A stretch of 25,429 bases of DNA, taken from contig PLMF01000103.1 in NCBI GenBank assembly GCA_003142355.1, positions 13,335-38,763 of the forward strand, read 5' to 3'. Made by a program: the position numbers and the translations under genes. This document shows positions 1 through 8,500 of the stretch, one piece after another (position 1 is the stretch's first letter; each line of letters begins with the position of its first letter). Source of the stretch: Bryobacterales bacterium (GTDB lineage Bacteria; Acidobacteriota; Terriglobia; Bryobacterales; Bryobacteraceae). A model generated the notes under the pieces. The model saw nothing but the letters and a program-made list of their open reading frames with translations, had not been told where the DNA came from and ran no database searches.

Positions 1-324
1 GTGCAGACCGGCGTCATCATGCTCGAGTACATCAACCAGTTGCGCGCGCGCGGGGCAGCAGTCCTGAGCGCCGCCGTCAACGGATCGGTGCAAAGGCTGC
101 GCCCCATCATGATGACCATGCTGGTGGCCAGCGTGGGGTTGCTGCCCGCGGCGATGTCGCGCGGCATTGGCTCGGATTCGCAGCGGCCCTTCGCCATCGT
201 GATCGTAGGCGGCCTGATGGCGGCGCTGATCCTGGGCGTCTTCCTATTGCCGACTCTGTACGTGTGGGTCGCCGGCGAGCGCGACGTGCTGCCGGAACCC
301 GAGGTGAAGGCGGAAGAAGAATAG
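1..324 (+). CDS. RND efflux pump inner-membrane subunit, C-terminal fragment (CzcA/CusA-like)
   Basis: This is the last 107 residues of a proton-driven RND exporter; the gene begins outside the window, so the GTG at base 1 is not a true start. The segment covers the final transmembrane helices. Visible family landmarks are the amphipathic INQLRARG stretch, the RLRPIMMTMLVASVGLLP helix and the QRPFAIVIVGGL helix followed by LLPTLYVW, all in the order found at the end of heavy-metal-efflux RND proteins. The IGSDSQRP loop resembles the G-x-G-(S/A)-E-x-Q-R-P loop of CzcA/CusA more than AcrB-type drug pumps. The protein ends in a short acidic tail (EPEVKAEEE), presumably cytoplasmic. The substrate cannot be read from this fragment; a metal-ion exporter is the likely role. 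Confidence 0.85.
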   Translation: MQTGVIMLEYINQLRARGAAVLSAAVNGSVQRLRPIMMTMLVASVGLLPAAMSRGIGSDSQRPFAIVIVGGLMAALILGVFLLPTLYVWVAGERDVLPEPEVKAEEE

Positions 325-352
325 GGGGGAAGCCGCGGATCGGCCGCCGATA

Positions 353-1726
353 TTGGCACTGTTGTGGCTTGCGCAAAGCGCCGATAATAGTTGTAGATTG
401 GTCAGGGAGGACCTGCCCACGGCTAAACGACGACCTATCGGCGTAGACTTGTTCGCGGGCGCGGGCGGGATGAGCCTCGGCTTCGAGCAGGCGGGGTTCG
501 ATGTCGCGGCGGCGGTGGAGTACGACCCGGTCCACTGCTCCACGCACGAGTTCAATTTTCCGGGCTGCGCAGCTATCTGCCGAAGCGTGGCCGATATCGA
601 TGGCGCCTACATTCGCCGGGAGTCCAGGATCGCCGATAGCAACGTCGATGTCGTTTTCGGCGGCGCACCCTGCCAGGGCTTCAGCATGATCGGCAAGCGC
701 GCTTTGGACGACCCCCGGAATTCGCTTGTGCACCATTTCGTACGTCTGGTGGTAGACCTCCAGGCATCCTACTTCGTCTTCGAGAACGTCCGCGGGCTGA
801 CCATCGGCCAGCACGCGCGCTTCCTCGAAGAGATCATCCAGGAGTTCGGGAAGCACGGCTACCAAGTGGTCCAAGACTACCAAGTCCTGAACGCCGCTCA
901 TTACGGAGTGCCGCAGGACCGCTGGCGCCTGTTCCTGCTCGGCGCTCGAAAGGGCCAGCCGCTGCCGGAGTACCCGCGACGAACACACGAGCCGCCGAAG
1001 AACGGAAACGGCCGGGATGGCAACTTCTTCTTGAAGAGTTCGCCGACCGTCTGGGAGGCCTTGCGCGATCTTCCAGAAGCCGACGATTACGAAGAATTAC
1101 TAAACCGCGATTGGGTCCGGGCTCGATTCAAGATGCCCACCGGGTACTCCGCCCCACTTCGCGGCCATGAGCCGGATCCCGAAGACTACTCCGCGCCACG
1201 GGAGTCCGACGCCACGCTCCTTACTTCGAGTCTGCGTACGATCCACACGGAGCTATCGAAGAAGCGGTTCTCCGAAACGAAGCAAGGAGACACGGAACCG
1301 GTCAGCCGATTTCACAAGCTCGACCCGAACGGGATCTGCAACACCATCCGGGCGGGCACCGCGAGCGATCATGGCGCTTTCACATCGCCGCGTCCGATCC
1401 ATCCGTTCTCGCCGCGATGCATTACCGTGCGGGAAGCGGCGCGGTTGCACTCCTATCCCGACTGGTTCCGGCTGCATGTGACGAAATGGCACGGATTCCG
1501 CCAGATCGGAAATTCAGTTCCGCCGCTTCTCGCGCGAGCGGTGGCTTCGAAGATCCGCGAAGCGCTGGAAATCGTTCCGAAGAAACCCGAACGTCCTATC
1601 GACCTCGGCGACGAACGCTTGCTGTCGTTTGACATGTCGGATGCCGCGGCCAGATATGGCGTGAAGGCGGATGTCGTTCCCAAGAGAAAGCGCATGTCTT
1701 CCGAGGCCAGCACAGATGCCCGATAA
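353..1726 (+). CDS. DNA (cytosine-5-)-methyltransferase of a type II restriction-modification system
   Basis: Transfers methyl from S-adenosylmethionine to C5 of cytosine, protecting host DNA from the partner nuclease. All core C5-methyltransferase motifs are visible in order. Motif I is DLFAGAGGMSLGFE (residues 32-45 of this frame), motif IV is PCQGF with catalytic Cys107, motif VI is ENV with Glu144, motif VIII is QDRWR (188-192), motif IX is around RCITVREAARLHSYP, and motif X is GNSVPP from Gly386. The target-recognition region lies between motifs VIII and IX. Its sequence specificity cannot be read. The start is uncertain: the frame opens with TTG at 353, which has no Shine-Dalgarno. Homology-like sequence begins at codon 23, an ACG at 419, just after a strong AGGGAGG. 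It overlaps the endonuclease gene by 11 bases. Confidence 0.95.
   Translation: MALLWLAQSADNSCRLVREDLPTAKRRPIGVDLFAGAGGMSLGFEQAGFDVAAAVEYDPVHCSTHEFNFPGCAAICRSVADIDGAYIRRESRIADSNVDVVFGGAPCQGFSMIGKRALDDPRNSLVHHFVRLVVDLQASYFVFENVRGLTIGQHARFLEEIIQEFGKHGYQVVQDYQVLNAAHYGVPQDRWRLFLLGARKGQPLPEYPRRTHEPPKNGNGRDGNFFLKSSPTVWEALRDLPEADDYEELLNRDWVRARFKMPTGYSAPLRGHEPDPEDYSAPRESDATLLTSSLRTIHTELSKKRFSETKQGDTEPVSRFHKLDPNGICNTIRAGTASDHGAFTSPRPIHPFSPRCITVREAARLHSYPDWFRLHVTKWHGFRQIGNSVPPLLARAVASKIREALEIVPKKPERPIDLGDERLLSFDMSDAAARYGVKADVVPKRKRMSSEASTDAR
383..410 (+). promoter_or_regulatory. Putative -10 box and ribosome binding site for the methyltransferase
   Basis: GATAAT at 383-388 resembles a -10 hexamer, although no good -35 lies at the usual distance. 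AGGGAGG at 404-410 is a strong Shine-Dalgarno sequence. It is 8 bases before ACG 419, which begins the codons ACG-GCT-AAA-CGA (T/M-A-K-R), and only 2 bases before the in-frame CTG 413. If the -10 box is real, transcription would begin near 395, downstream of the TTG at 353, which would rule that start out. Confidence 0.35.
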
Positions 1727-2510
1727 GAAGCCGAATCGCTACTCCGCGATCATCGGGACGATTTTCAAGCGGCACTACAAGCCGGGGAAGACCCAGTTCG
1801 AGTTCTCACGCGACGAGTTCGTCGGGGTCGCCAAATCGCTCGGGATCGCCCTTCCGAAGAACCTGGGCGATGCAATCTACTCGTTTCGCTTCCGAACCGC
1901 CTTGCCTTCACAAATCGTGGACACCGCTCCGAAGGGCATGGAGTGGGGCATCGATCTTGCTGGAAAGGGAGTATATCGGTTCCGCTTGGGTACGCCGATG
2001 CGGATCGTGCCGAGGCCGGAGTTGATTGTTATCAAGATTCCGGACGCCACGCCGGAGATCGTCGCATCCTATGCGCTCGGCGACGAACAAGCTCTGCTTG
2101 CCAGGGTGCGCTACAACCGATTGATCGATATCTTCCTTGGCATCGCGACATACTCCCTCCAGAACCACCTGCGCACGACGGTAGCTGGCATCGGACAAAT
2201 CGAGGTGGACGAGATCTACGTCGGGGTCAATCGGAACGGACAGCAGTTCGTCATCCCCGTTCAGGCGAAGGGTGGAAGCGACCAGCTTGGCGTGACACAG
2301 GCCCGCCAGGACATGGCATGCTGCGCCCAGAAGTTTCCGCGACTCGCGTGCCGGCCAGTTTCGGCCCAGTTCATGGCCGACGACACCATCGCATTATTCG
2401 AGTTGACGCTCGATGGCGAGGACGTCAGGGTCGTGGAGGAGAAGCACTACCGGCTGGTGCCCTCCGACGAGATTGGCGACCAGGACCTCAAAGCGTATTC
2501 GAAGCGTTAA
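1716..2510 (+). CDS. Restriction endonuclease partner of the cytosine methyltransferase (PD-(D/E)XK-like)
   Basis: A 264-residue protein encoded directly after, and overlapping, the methyltransferase, which is the usual position of the cognate endonuclease. I do not recognise the exact family by name. A plausible nuclease core is visible: an acidic stretch EVDEIYVG (Glu163, Asp165, Glu166) followed about 17 residues later by a beta strand ending in PVQAKGG (Gln183-x-Lys185). This fits the E/D-x(n)-(E/Q)-x-K arrangement of PD-(D/E)XK nucleases with Gln in place of the second acid. ATG 1716 was chosen because GAGG lies 9 bases upstream and the overlap with the methyltransferase is typical of coupled translation. 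An earlier in-frame ATG at 1671 would add 15 residues lying entirely within the methyltransferase gene. The endonuclease role rests mainly on context and this motif. Confidence 0.75.
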   Translation: MPDKKPNRYSAIIGTIFKRHYKPGKTQFEFSRDEFVGVAKSLGIALPKNLGDAIYSFRFRTALPSQIVDTAPKGMEWGIDLAGKGVYRFRLGTPMRIVPRPELIVIKIPDATPEIVASYALGDEQALLARVRYNRLIDIFLGIATYSLQNHLRTTVAGIGQIEVDEIYVGVNRNGQQFVIPVQAKGGSDQLGVTQARQDMACCAQKFPRLACRPVSAQFMADDTIALFELTLDGEDVRVVEEKHYRLVPSDEIGDQDLKAYSKR

Positions 2511-2528
2511 TCTGGTTACGGGCCTGTC

Positions 2529-2963
2529 GTGGACCACGTTTCCAAAGAGGTTCGATCCAAGATTATGGCAGCGGTGCGGTCAAAGGGAAACCGCACCACC
2601 GAATTGCCGCTTGGCCGGTTGCTTTGGGCCGCTGGCCTGCGCGGATATCGAAAGCATTGGCCGGTGGACGGGAAGCCGGACTTCGCCTGGCCGGGACTAA
2701 AGGCGGCGGTGTTCGTCGATGGTTGTTTTTGGCACGGCTGCACGCACTGCAAATACCTGCCGCGGACGCACACGAAATTCTGGCGCGACAAGATTGAGAC
2801 GAACCGGCGTCGCGACCGCCGCGTGTCGGGACGTCTGCGGCGTGCGGGGTGGACGGTGATCCGGGTCAAGGAGTGCGCCGTGTTTCGCCCCGGCACGCTC
2901 CGTCGGATCTCGCACGCAATCGAATCCCGCCGAGGCATGTTTTCCGACTACATCCGCCGTTGA
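2529..2963 (+). CDS. vsr: Very short patch repair endonuclease Vsr
   Basis: Nicks DNA 5' of T:G mismatches formed when 5-methylcytosine deaminates, starting repair back to C:G. This limits the mutagenic cost of the neighbouring C5 methyltransferase. The 144-residue protein is of normal family length. It shows the family core: Glu25 near the N-terminus, GKPDF with catalytic Asp51, then AVFVDGCFWHGC containing Trp68 and His69, the cysteine pairs of the structural zinc site, and the FWRDKIETNRRRDRR helix. Glu25, Asp51, Trp68 and His69 fall at the same numbers as the active-site residues of E. coli Vsr; position 64, His in E. coli, is Asp here. The start is GTG 2529, 18 bases after the endonuclease stop, consistent with one RM operon. 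Confidence 0.93.
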   Translation: MDHVSKEVRSKIMAAVRSKGNRTTELPLGRLLWAAGLRGYRKHWPVDGKPDFAWPGLKAAVFVDGCFWHGCTHCKYLPRTHTKFWRDKIETNRRRDRRVSGRLRRAGWTVIRVKECAVFRPGTLRRISHAIESRRGMFSDYIRR

Positions 2964-3011
2964 GAATGAAGCAAGCCGCGGGAGGGGATTCCATTTCCCG
3001 GCAAAGGAGCC

Positions 3012-3030
3012 TATAATCCGAATGGGGAGA
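3012..3030 (+). promoter_or_regulatory. TATAAT -10 box and ribosome binding site of the mini-protein gene
   Basis: A perfect TATAAT at 3012-3017 is followed by GGGGAGA at 3024-3030, which ends 6 bases before ATG 3037. The hexamer 17 bases upstream (TTCCAT, 2989-2994) is a poor -35. Transcription from this box would start around 3024, giving a very short or almost leaderless message, so the box and the binding site may not both be used as drawn. Confidence 0.4.
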
Positions 3031-3036
3031 TCACCT

Positions 3037-3144
3037 ATGGGGACTCTGGACGTTCCGGAAGTGCTCATCGGATTGGGTCTCTTGGCCGGGCTCTTGTGGG
3101 CTCTTTACAATTGGACGCATCCCCACGTGGATACGCCTAAGTAG
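3037..3144 (+). CDS. 35-residue single-pass membrane mini-protein, unknown function
   Basis: A 35-codon frame, ATG 3037 to TAG 3144, lies between vsr and the convergent S9 peptidase. It has a well-placed ribosome binding site (GGGGAGA, 6-base spacer) and a TATAAT box upstream. The product starts MGTLDVPE, continues with a hydrophobic stretch from Val9 to Tyr24 (VLIGLGLLAGLLWALY), long enough for one membrane helix, and ends with a short polar tail NWTHPHVDTPK. I do not recognise a family. The layout resembles small membrane peptides that modulate a larger membrane protein, but no partner can be named. It may belong to the RM unit (74 bases after vsr) or stand alone. Coding status is inferred from signals and hydrophobicity only. 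Confidence 0.5.
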   Translation: MGTLDVPEVLIGLGLLAGLLWALYNWTHPHVDTPK

Positions 3145-3159
3145 CCTGCTGGCACGCCG

Positions 3160-5226
3160 CTACAGGTACTTCGCCAGCCAGTCCAGCACTTCGCGCATGT
3201 GCTGGCGTGCGTCCTCGCCGTTCATGACCCAGTGATTCTCATCCGGGAAGATCACCAGGCGGCTCGCAACGCCGCGACGCTGCAGGAGTTTGTACATTTC
3301 GAGCCCTTGGTTCACCGGCACCCGGAAATCCTGTTCGCCTTGCGTGACCAGCATCGGCGTCGAGAAATGGGCCGCGTACGTAGAGGGGCTCTGATCCCGC
3401 CAGGCGCCTTTCTGTTCCCAGACCGGTCCGCCGTTCCGGACCTCCCAATAGTAGGAGTCGTCGGTCGCGCCCCAGAAGGAGGTGTTGTCGGCCAGACCCG
3501 CGTGGCTCACCAGGCATTTGAAGCGCTTCGTGTTTCCCTCGAACCAATTCATGAGATAGCCACCATAACTCGCACCCGCAGCCGCCTGGCGGCTGGCGTC
3601 TATGAACGGAAACAGGCGGATCGCTTCTTCGGCTGCCTGTTCGATCTCCGCCGCCGGCCCGCGCAGGATGTCCTTGTGAATCGCCGCCGCGAACTCCTCG
3701 CCGTAGCCCGTCGACCCGGTGTAGTTGGTCATCAACAGCACGTATCCCGGGCTGGTCAGCAAGTGGTAGTTCCAGCGAAAAAAGAACTGGTCTTTGATCA
3801 TGTCGTGCGGGCCGCCGTGCGGGAACACCAGCAGCGGGTACTTACTGGAAGCGTCGAACGCCGGCGGCAGCACGAGCAGGCTCTGGATGTGCCGGCCGGT
3901 TTTCGAAGTGAACCAGAACTCGCGGGGAGGCTGCCAGTCGATCTGCGCAATCCGTTCTTTGTTGAAATCGGTCAGGAAGCGGTTCTCTCCGGTCCTGGCA
4001 TCCACCCTCACCACATCGGCCGGATGTACCATCGATTGCCAGCGGGCCACCAAAATCGGTATCGCCGCGTGGGCTGGAATCGCCAGACCGGAGTACCCGC
4101 CCTCCTTCATGGGAAACGCCGGCCGCACGTCACCGCCATCCGCCGGCAGTTGGAAAACCCGGTCGTGGCCCTGGTCCTCAGCGGTCGCATAGACCGTGCG
4201 GCTGTCGGGAGTAAAGGCAATAGACTCTACCGAACGGTCCCACTCGCCAGTGAGCGTTTTCGGGGGGCCGGCTGGCGGCCAGTCGATCTTCACCAGGCGG
4301 TTCAGGCTGTAGAGCGAAACCGCCGCGCTGCGTTCCCGGGTTGCGTAGAGAGCCTTACCATCGGGCCGGAACACCGGATTGCGATAACTGTCCGGTCCCG
4401 AAGTGAGTGGTACCGGCTCGCCGCCCCCCGCCGGGATGCGGTAAAGCTCCGTGGAAACCGGTGTGGTTATGGAACCATTCAGATCGGCAGTGGCGGTGAA
4501 GACGATGCTGTTGCCGTCGGGGCTCCATCGGGCGCCCAAACTCGAACCGCTGAGCCCTAACTCCCCTTCGAAGCCGGGCAGAGCGGCCAATTTGGTCCCC
4601 GCCAGCAGATCTCGTGCGCCCGCGCCCTCCTCCAGGCCCTGAACCAAGACATGGGGCCGGAGGTCGTCCAGCCAGTGATCCCAATACCGGATCGGAAAAC
4701 TGTCGAACACGCGCAGGTTGTACTTACGCGCCTTGCGCTCGGCCGCGATCTTACGGTTGTCTTCGTCATTCCTCGCGCCTGGGTAGACGCGGCTCTCGAA
4801 CAGTATGGCATTGCCGTCCGGGCGCCACTGGGGATCCGAAGCGCCCGTTGAAATGCTGGTGGCCCGCATGGCTTCCCCGCCATCCAGCGGAAGAATGTAG
4901 ATCTGGGTGGTCGCGTCGCCCTCGCGTTTGGTGGCGAACGCCAGGCGCTTGGAATCGGGGGAGAAGACCGCGCCGCTCTCCGCAGCCAGGGTGCTGGTCA
5001 GTCGCCGCGGCGGCGCGCTTCCATCCAACGAAACCAGCCACAAGTCCGACGCTGTCTTAGCGGCATCATAGGAAGGCTCAACCACGGAAGTGACGGCCCA
5101 CTTGCCATCGGGACTGACTTCCAGTGCTCCCACGCGTTTCATGAGCCAGACGTCCTCATGTGTAATCGGGCGCTTCTGCCCGCTCAGAGCAGAAGCCAGA
5201 AGAAGCAACGCAATTGTGGAACGCAT
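3160..5226 (-). CDS. Exported S9-family serine peptidase (prolyl oligopeptidase / acylaminoacyl-peptidase type)
   Basis: Hydrolyses peptides, probably in the periplasm or at the cell surface. The 688-residue product begins MRSTIALLLLASALSGQ, a Sec signal peptide. Next come WD40/TolB-like propeller repeats, recognisable from recurring SPDGK, SPDSK, RPDGN and TPDSR turns (about residues 30-430), and then the alpha/beta hydrolase domain. Catalytic elements are HGGP (His470, oxyanion region), nucleophile GASYGGY (Ser553), QGEQDFRVP (Asp633) and DENHW (His665), matching the S9 triad order. ATG 5226 was chosen because it starts the signal peptide. The frame stays open upstream to 5580, but that stretch is unlike the family and overlaps the TonB gene start. 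It converges with the mini-protein gene, with only 15 bases between their stops. Confidence 0.93.
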   Translation of the reverse strand: MRSTIALLLLASALSGQKRPITHEDVWLMKRVGALEVSPDGKWAVTSVVEPSYDAAKTASDLWLVSLDGSAPPRRLTSTLAAESGAVFSPDSKRLAFATKREGDATTQIYILPLDGGEAMRATSISTGASDPQWRPDGNAILFESRVYPGARNDEDNRKIAAERKARKYNLRVFDSFPIRYWDHWLDDLRPHVLVQGLEEGAGARDLLAGTKLAALPGFEGELGLSGSSLGARWSPDGNSIVFTATADLNGSITTPVSTELYRIPAGGGEPVPLTSGPDSYRNPVFRPDGKALYATRERSAAVSLYSLNRLVKIDWPPAGPPKTLTGEWDRSVESIAFTPDSRTVYATAEDQGHDRVFQLPADGGDVRPAFPMKEGGYSGLAIPAHAAIPILVARWQSMVHPADVVRVDARTGENRFLTDFNKERIAQIDWQPPREFWFTSKTGRHIQSLLVLPPAFDASSKYPLLVFPHGGPHDMIKDQFFFRWNYHLLTSPGYVLLMTNYTGSTGYGEEFAAAIHKDILRGPAAEIEQAAEEAIRLFPFIDASRQAAAGASYGGYLMNWFEGNTKRFKCLVSHAGLADNTSFWGATDDSYYWEVRNGGPVWEQKGAWRDQSPSTYAAHFSTPMLVTQGEQDFRVPVNQGLEMYKLLQRRGVASRLVIFPDENHWVMNGEDARQHMREVLDWLAKYL

Positions 5227-5487
5227 GTGAGAGATGTTAGCAAACCTGAAGTGGGATGTTGCCTCAAGGCAGCGTCGCCTCGCAGAACTGAACCCATACC
5301 CCCCAGTCGCCTGCTGGCACGCCCGGGATCCGGTCCCGAACCATCCGGCCATCGCATCGGCGTCCATGGAGCTGTCATTGGTTCTCCCGTGCCTGCCGGC
5401 GGTTCTGGGTTCGGCCGCCTTCCAGCCTAGCCGGCCCCATCCTGGGCCGCCGAAGTGGCTCGGGATGAAAAAGAACAAAAAAAAGGC

Positions 5488-5514
5488 TTCAACGGGCGTG
5501 GCTGGGTGTAGAAT
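5488..5514 (+). promoter_or_regulatory. Putative promoter of the TonB receptor gene
   Basis: TAGAAT at 5509-5514 is a good -10 candidate. TTCAAC at 5488-5493, 15 bases upstream, is a poor -35. The A-rich tract at 5468-5484 could act as an UP-like element. Transcription would begin near 5521, at the base of the leader hairpin. Confidence 0.35.
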
Positions 5515-5521
5515 CGAAGGC

Positions 5522-5551
5522 GGCCAGGGGACCCAGATAGAAATCCTGGCC
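5522..5551 (+). promoter_or_regulatory. 5' leader hairpin upstream of the TonB receptor gene
   Basis: GGCCAGG (5522-5528) and CCTGGCC (5545-5551) form a perfect 7-bp stem around a 16-base loop. It lies about 20 bases before the GGGAGG ribosome binding site at 5571-5576 and at the predicted 5' end of the message. It could stabilise the transcript or modulate translation; no known riboswitch architecture is visible. Confidence 0.35.
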
Positions 5552-5579
5552 TTAATCGCTGAACTATTGGGGGAGGTCA

Positions 5580-8500
5580 ATGTTAAGAAAATTGCAGTTT
5601 CTTGTAGTTCTTTGCCTCTGTGCCGTTTCCACTTTGTTGGCGCAGACCGATCGAGGCGTCATTACCGGCACCGTGAAGGACGCCAGCGGGGCGGTTGTGC
5701 CCGGCGCGCAAGTGACGGCCATCCAACCTAGCACCAACGCCAGCTTCCGAACCAACTCAACCACATCGGGAGATTTCACCGTGCCGTCGCTGCCGGTCGG
5801 CAACTACCGTCTCCGGATCGAAAACGCCGGATTCAAGACATATATTGCAAATGACATTGTGGTGGCCGCCGGAGCCACGGTCGAACTGAATGTTGCTCTG
5901 GAGGTGGGCACCTCACAGCAGACCATTGAGGTTGCCGCCAACGCACTGATGTTGCAGGCGGAAACGGCCCGGGTGGCGACGGAGGTATCCAACCGGCTGG
6001 TGGACGATCTGCCGGTGGTGGTGAACGGTGCGGTGCGCAGCCCCTTCGATCTGTCGGCCACCACGGCGGAGGTGAACTCCACGGGCCAATACCGGGTAGG
6101 CGGCGGGAAGGGAGGCGCCTATGGCATGACGCTCGACGGCACTACCGTCACTACTACCGGCCAGTTGGACTCCAACGGTGTCACCTGGACGCAGATTAAC
6201 ACCCCATCGGTGGACGCGCTCACGGAATTCAGCGTGACCTCCGGCGGCTTCAAGGCCGAGGTCGGCCATGCATCCGGCGGCACTATGAGTTTCGTTTCCA
6301 AGTCCGGCACCAACCAGTTGCATGGAGACGCCTATGAGTTCCTGCGCAACATGGACCTGGACGCCAAAGGCTTCTACGGCGCCACCAAGCCAGTCTACAA
6401 GCAGAACGATTTCGGAGTTACGGTAGGGGGGCCGGTCTGGCTGCCCAAGATATACCACGGCAAGGACAAGACCTTCTTCTTCTTTTCCTACGAGGGTTTC
6501 CGCAACCGCGCGGGAGCTTCCGTGACTCCCTATAGCGTGCCGCCGCAGGAATTTTACACCGGCGACCTGCATAACTACGTGGATGCCAGCGGCAAGATGT
6601 ACCAGATCTACGACCCGGCCAGCCAGCAGTACGTGAACGGCTCCTACACGCGAACCCCGTTTGCGAATAACCAGATTCCGCAAACGCGCATCGACCCCAT
6701 CTCGCAGGCGATCATCAACTACGTGAAGCCGATACTGTCACCCAATGTTCCGGGGACCACGCCAGGCACCTCCGCCTACGTCCGCAACAACTATACTTCG
6801 GCCGGCAGCAGCATATCGCCGAACAACAAGTACAGCATCAAGGGCGACCAGGTGCTGACCTCCAAACAGAGGATCTCGTTCTTTTTCGAGCGCACCAGGG
6901 AGCAGGACCTGTACGGCCCCACCGGCGCTCCGGGTCTTCCCTCGCCCTTGGCCGGCAATCCCGGGTACAACCGGTCGGACGTGTATCGCATCAGTCACGA
7001 CTACACCCTCTCGCCGACTTTGCTGAACCGCTTCTATGCCGGCGGCAACAACTGGGAACAGAATCATGGTTCGTTCGCGACCTGGAGCGGCGCGCCGCAG
7101 GCCCAGGGAATCCCCACACAATCGACCGACTGGAAAGCCAAGGGGATTTGTATACCCAACTATCCCGACTGCCGGGACGATTTTCCGCAGCTCACTTTTA
7201 CGAACAGCGAGTTCACCGCCTGGGGTGTGGCTGCGCCCAACGGCTCCGATAACATCGTGGTGGAGTTTCATGACGACATGACCAAGAGCGCCGGCCCGCA
7301 TACGTTCAAGTGGGGCTATTTCTACAACAACACCCACTACAACGGGTTCGGACTACAGAACATTGCGGGGAACGTGACCTTCCAGTCGCTGAATACCGGC
7401 GTCCCGCTGGTCACCAGCCAGGCCACCGGCGGGGGGAGCGCGTTTGCATCTTTCCTGCTGGGACAGGTGTCCGGCTATTCACTCGATACGCCGCGATACC
7501 TCGCCACCGAGTTCCGTGGTCACCAGGCGTATTTTCAGGACGACTGGCGTGTATCGCAGCGCCTTACCCTGAATCTCGGGCTGCGCTGGGAATTGGCCCG
7601 GCCGTTGCGCGTGGGAGACAACCAGGCGAGCGATCTGAGCCCGACCATGCCCAACCCCGGCGCCGGCGGGCTTCCGGGCGCGCTGATTTTCGCTGGCTCC
7701 GGTCCGGGCAGGATAGGTAAGGACACTCTGACCGATGGCTGGAACGGCTGGGGACCGCGATTGGGCTTCGCATACTCCCTGAATAATAAGACCACCATAC
7801 GGGGCGCTGCCAGCCGCAGCTTCGGGCCGCTCACTTACGAAGGCTCCTCATCGCATAACCTCGGGATTGTGCAACGCATCACGGTCAACGACCAAAGCCA
7901 AGGTCTGAACCCGCTTTGGGTGCTGCAAAGCGGCGCGCCGGCATGGTCCCAGGTGCCCAATATCGATCCCTCGGTGGGCAACGGCTCCAACGTCCCCTAT
8001 TACAACGGGAAAGCGGCCAGCACGCCATCCGATGAACTCACTTACGCCTTCAATCTCGAACGCCAGATGACGGCCAACTCGGTGCTGGAGGTCGGCTATG
8101 TCGGTACGCTGGCGGCCAAAATCCAGTCCAATATTCTGGCGTTTAACCAGCTCAACGTCGCGAAATTGCCGGCCAGCCTCAACCCGTACACGGCGTCGGG
8201 CCGCACCTTGTTGAATTCAACGGTGGGTCAGACCGCCGCCAATGCCGCCGGAATTACCCCTCCTTGGTCGGGGTTCAACACGCTTTGGGGCACCGGAGCC
8301 ACCGTGGCTCAATCTCTGCGCCCCTTCCCGCAGTATTCGGCTGTCGATACCGTCAATGGCCAGGGCGACAAGATCGGCCACTCCACCTATCATGCGATGC
8401 AGGTGAAGTTCTCGCACCGCTATTCCGCGGGGCTGACCGTGCAGGCCTCCTACGTGCTTTCCAAAATACTGACTGACGCGGACGGTCAAACCAGCGGCAT

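Larger units (their letters stand above)
5227..5579. other. Divergent intergenic region between the S9 peptidase and the TonB receptor
   Basis: This 353-base gap separates two divergently transcribed genes and should hold both promoters. On the plus side I see an A-rich tract (5468-5484), a candidate -10 box and a leader hairpin, listed separately. The peptidase side shows only weak promoter resemblance (TTGAGG-17-TTTGCT on the minus strand). The 14-mer CCTGCTGGCACGCC at 5310-5323 also occurs at 3145-3158, on the other side of the peptidase gene. Short frames here have no ribosome binding site and I see no gene. Confidence 0.6.

Noticed and set aside
353..2963. A new type of defence system
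   Set aside because: Methyltransferase, nuclease and Vsr together form a known kind of RM unit; no extra component such as helicase, NTPase or toxin is present.
3141..3163. GTAGC...GCTAC hairpin between the mini-protein and peptidase stops as a bidirectional terminator
   Set aside because: Only a 5-bp stem with a long loop and no T-run; too weak to annotate.
5227..5580. N-terminal extension of the S9 peptidase frame to 5580
   Set aside because: It precedes a clear signal peptide, has no family similarity and overlaps the start of the TonB receptor gene.
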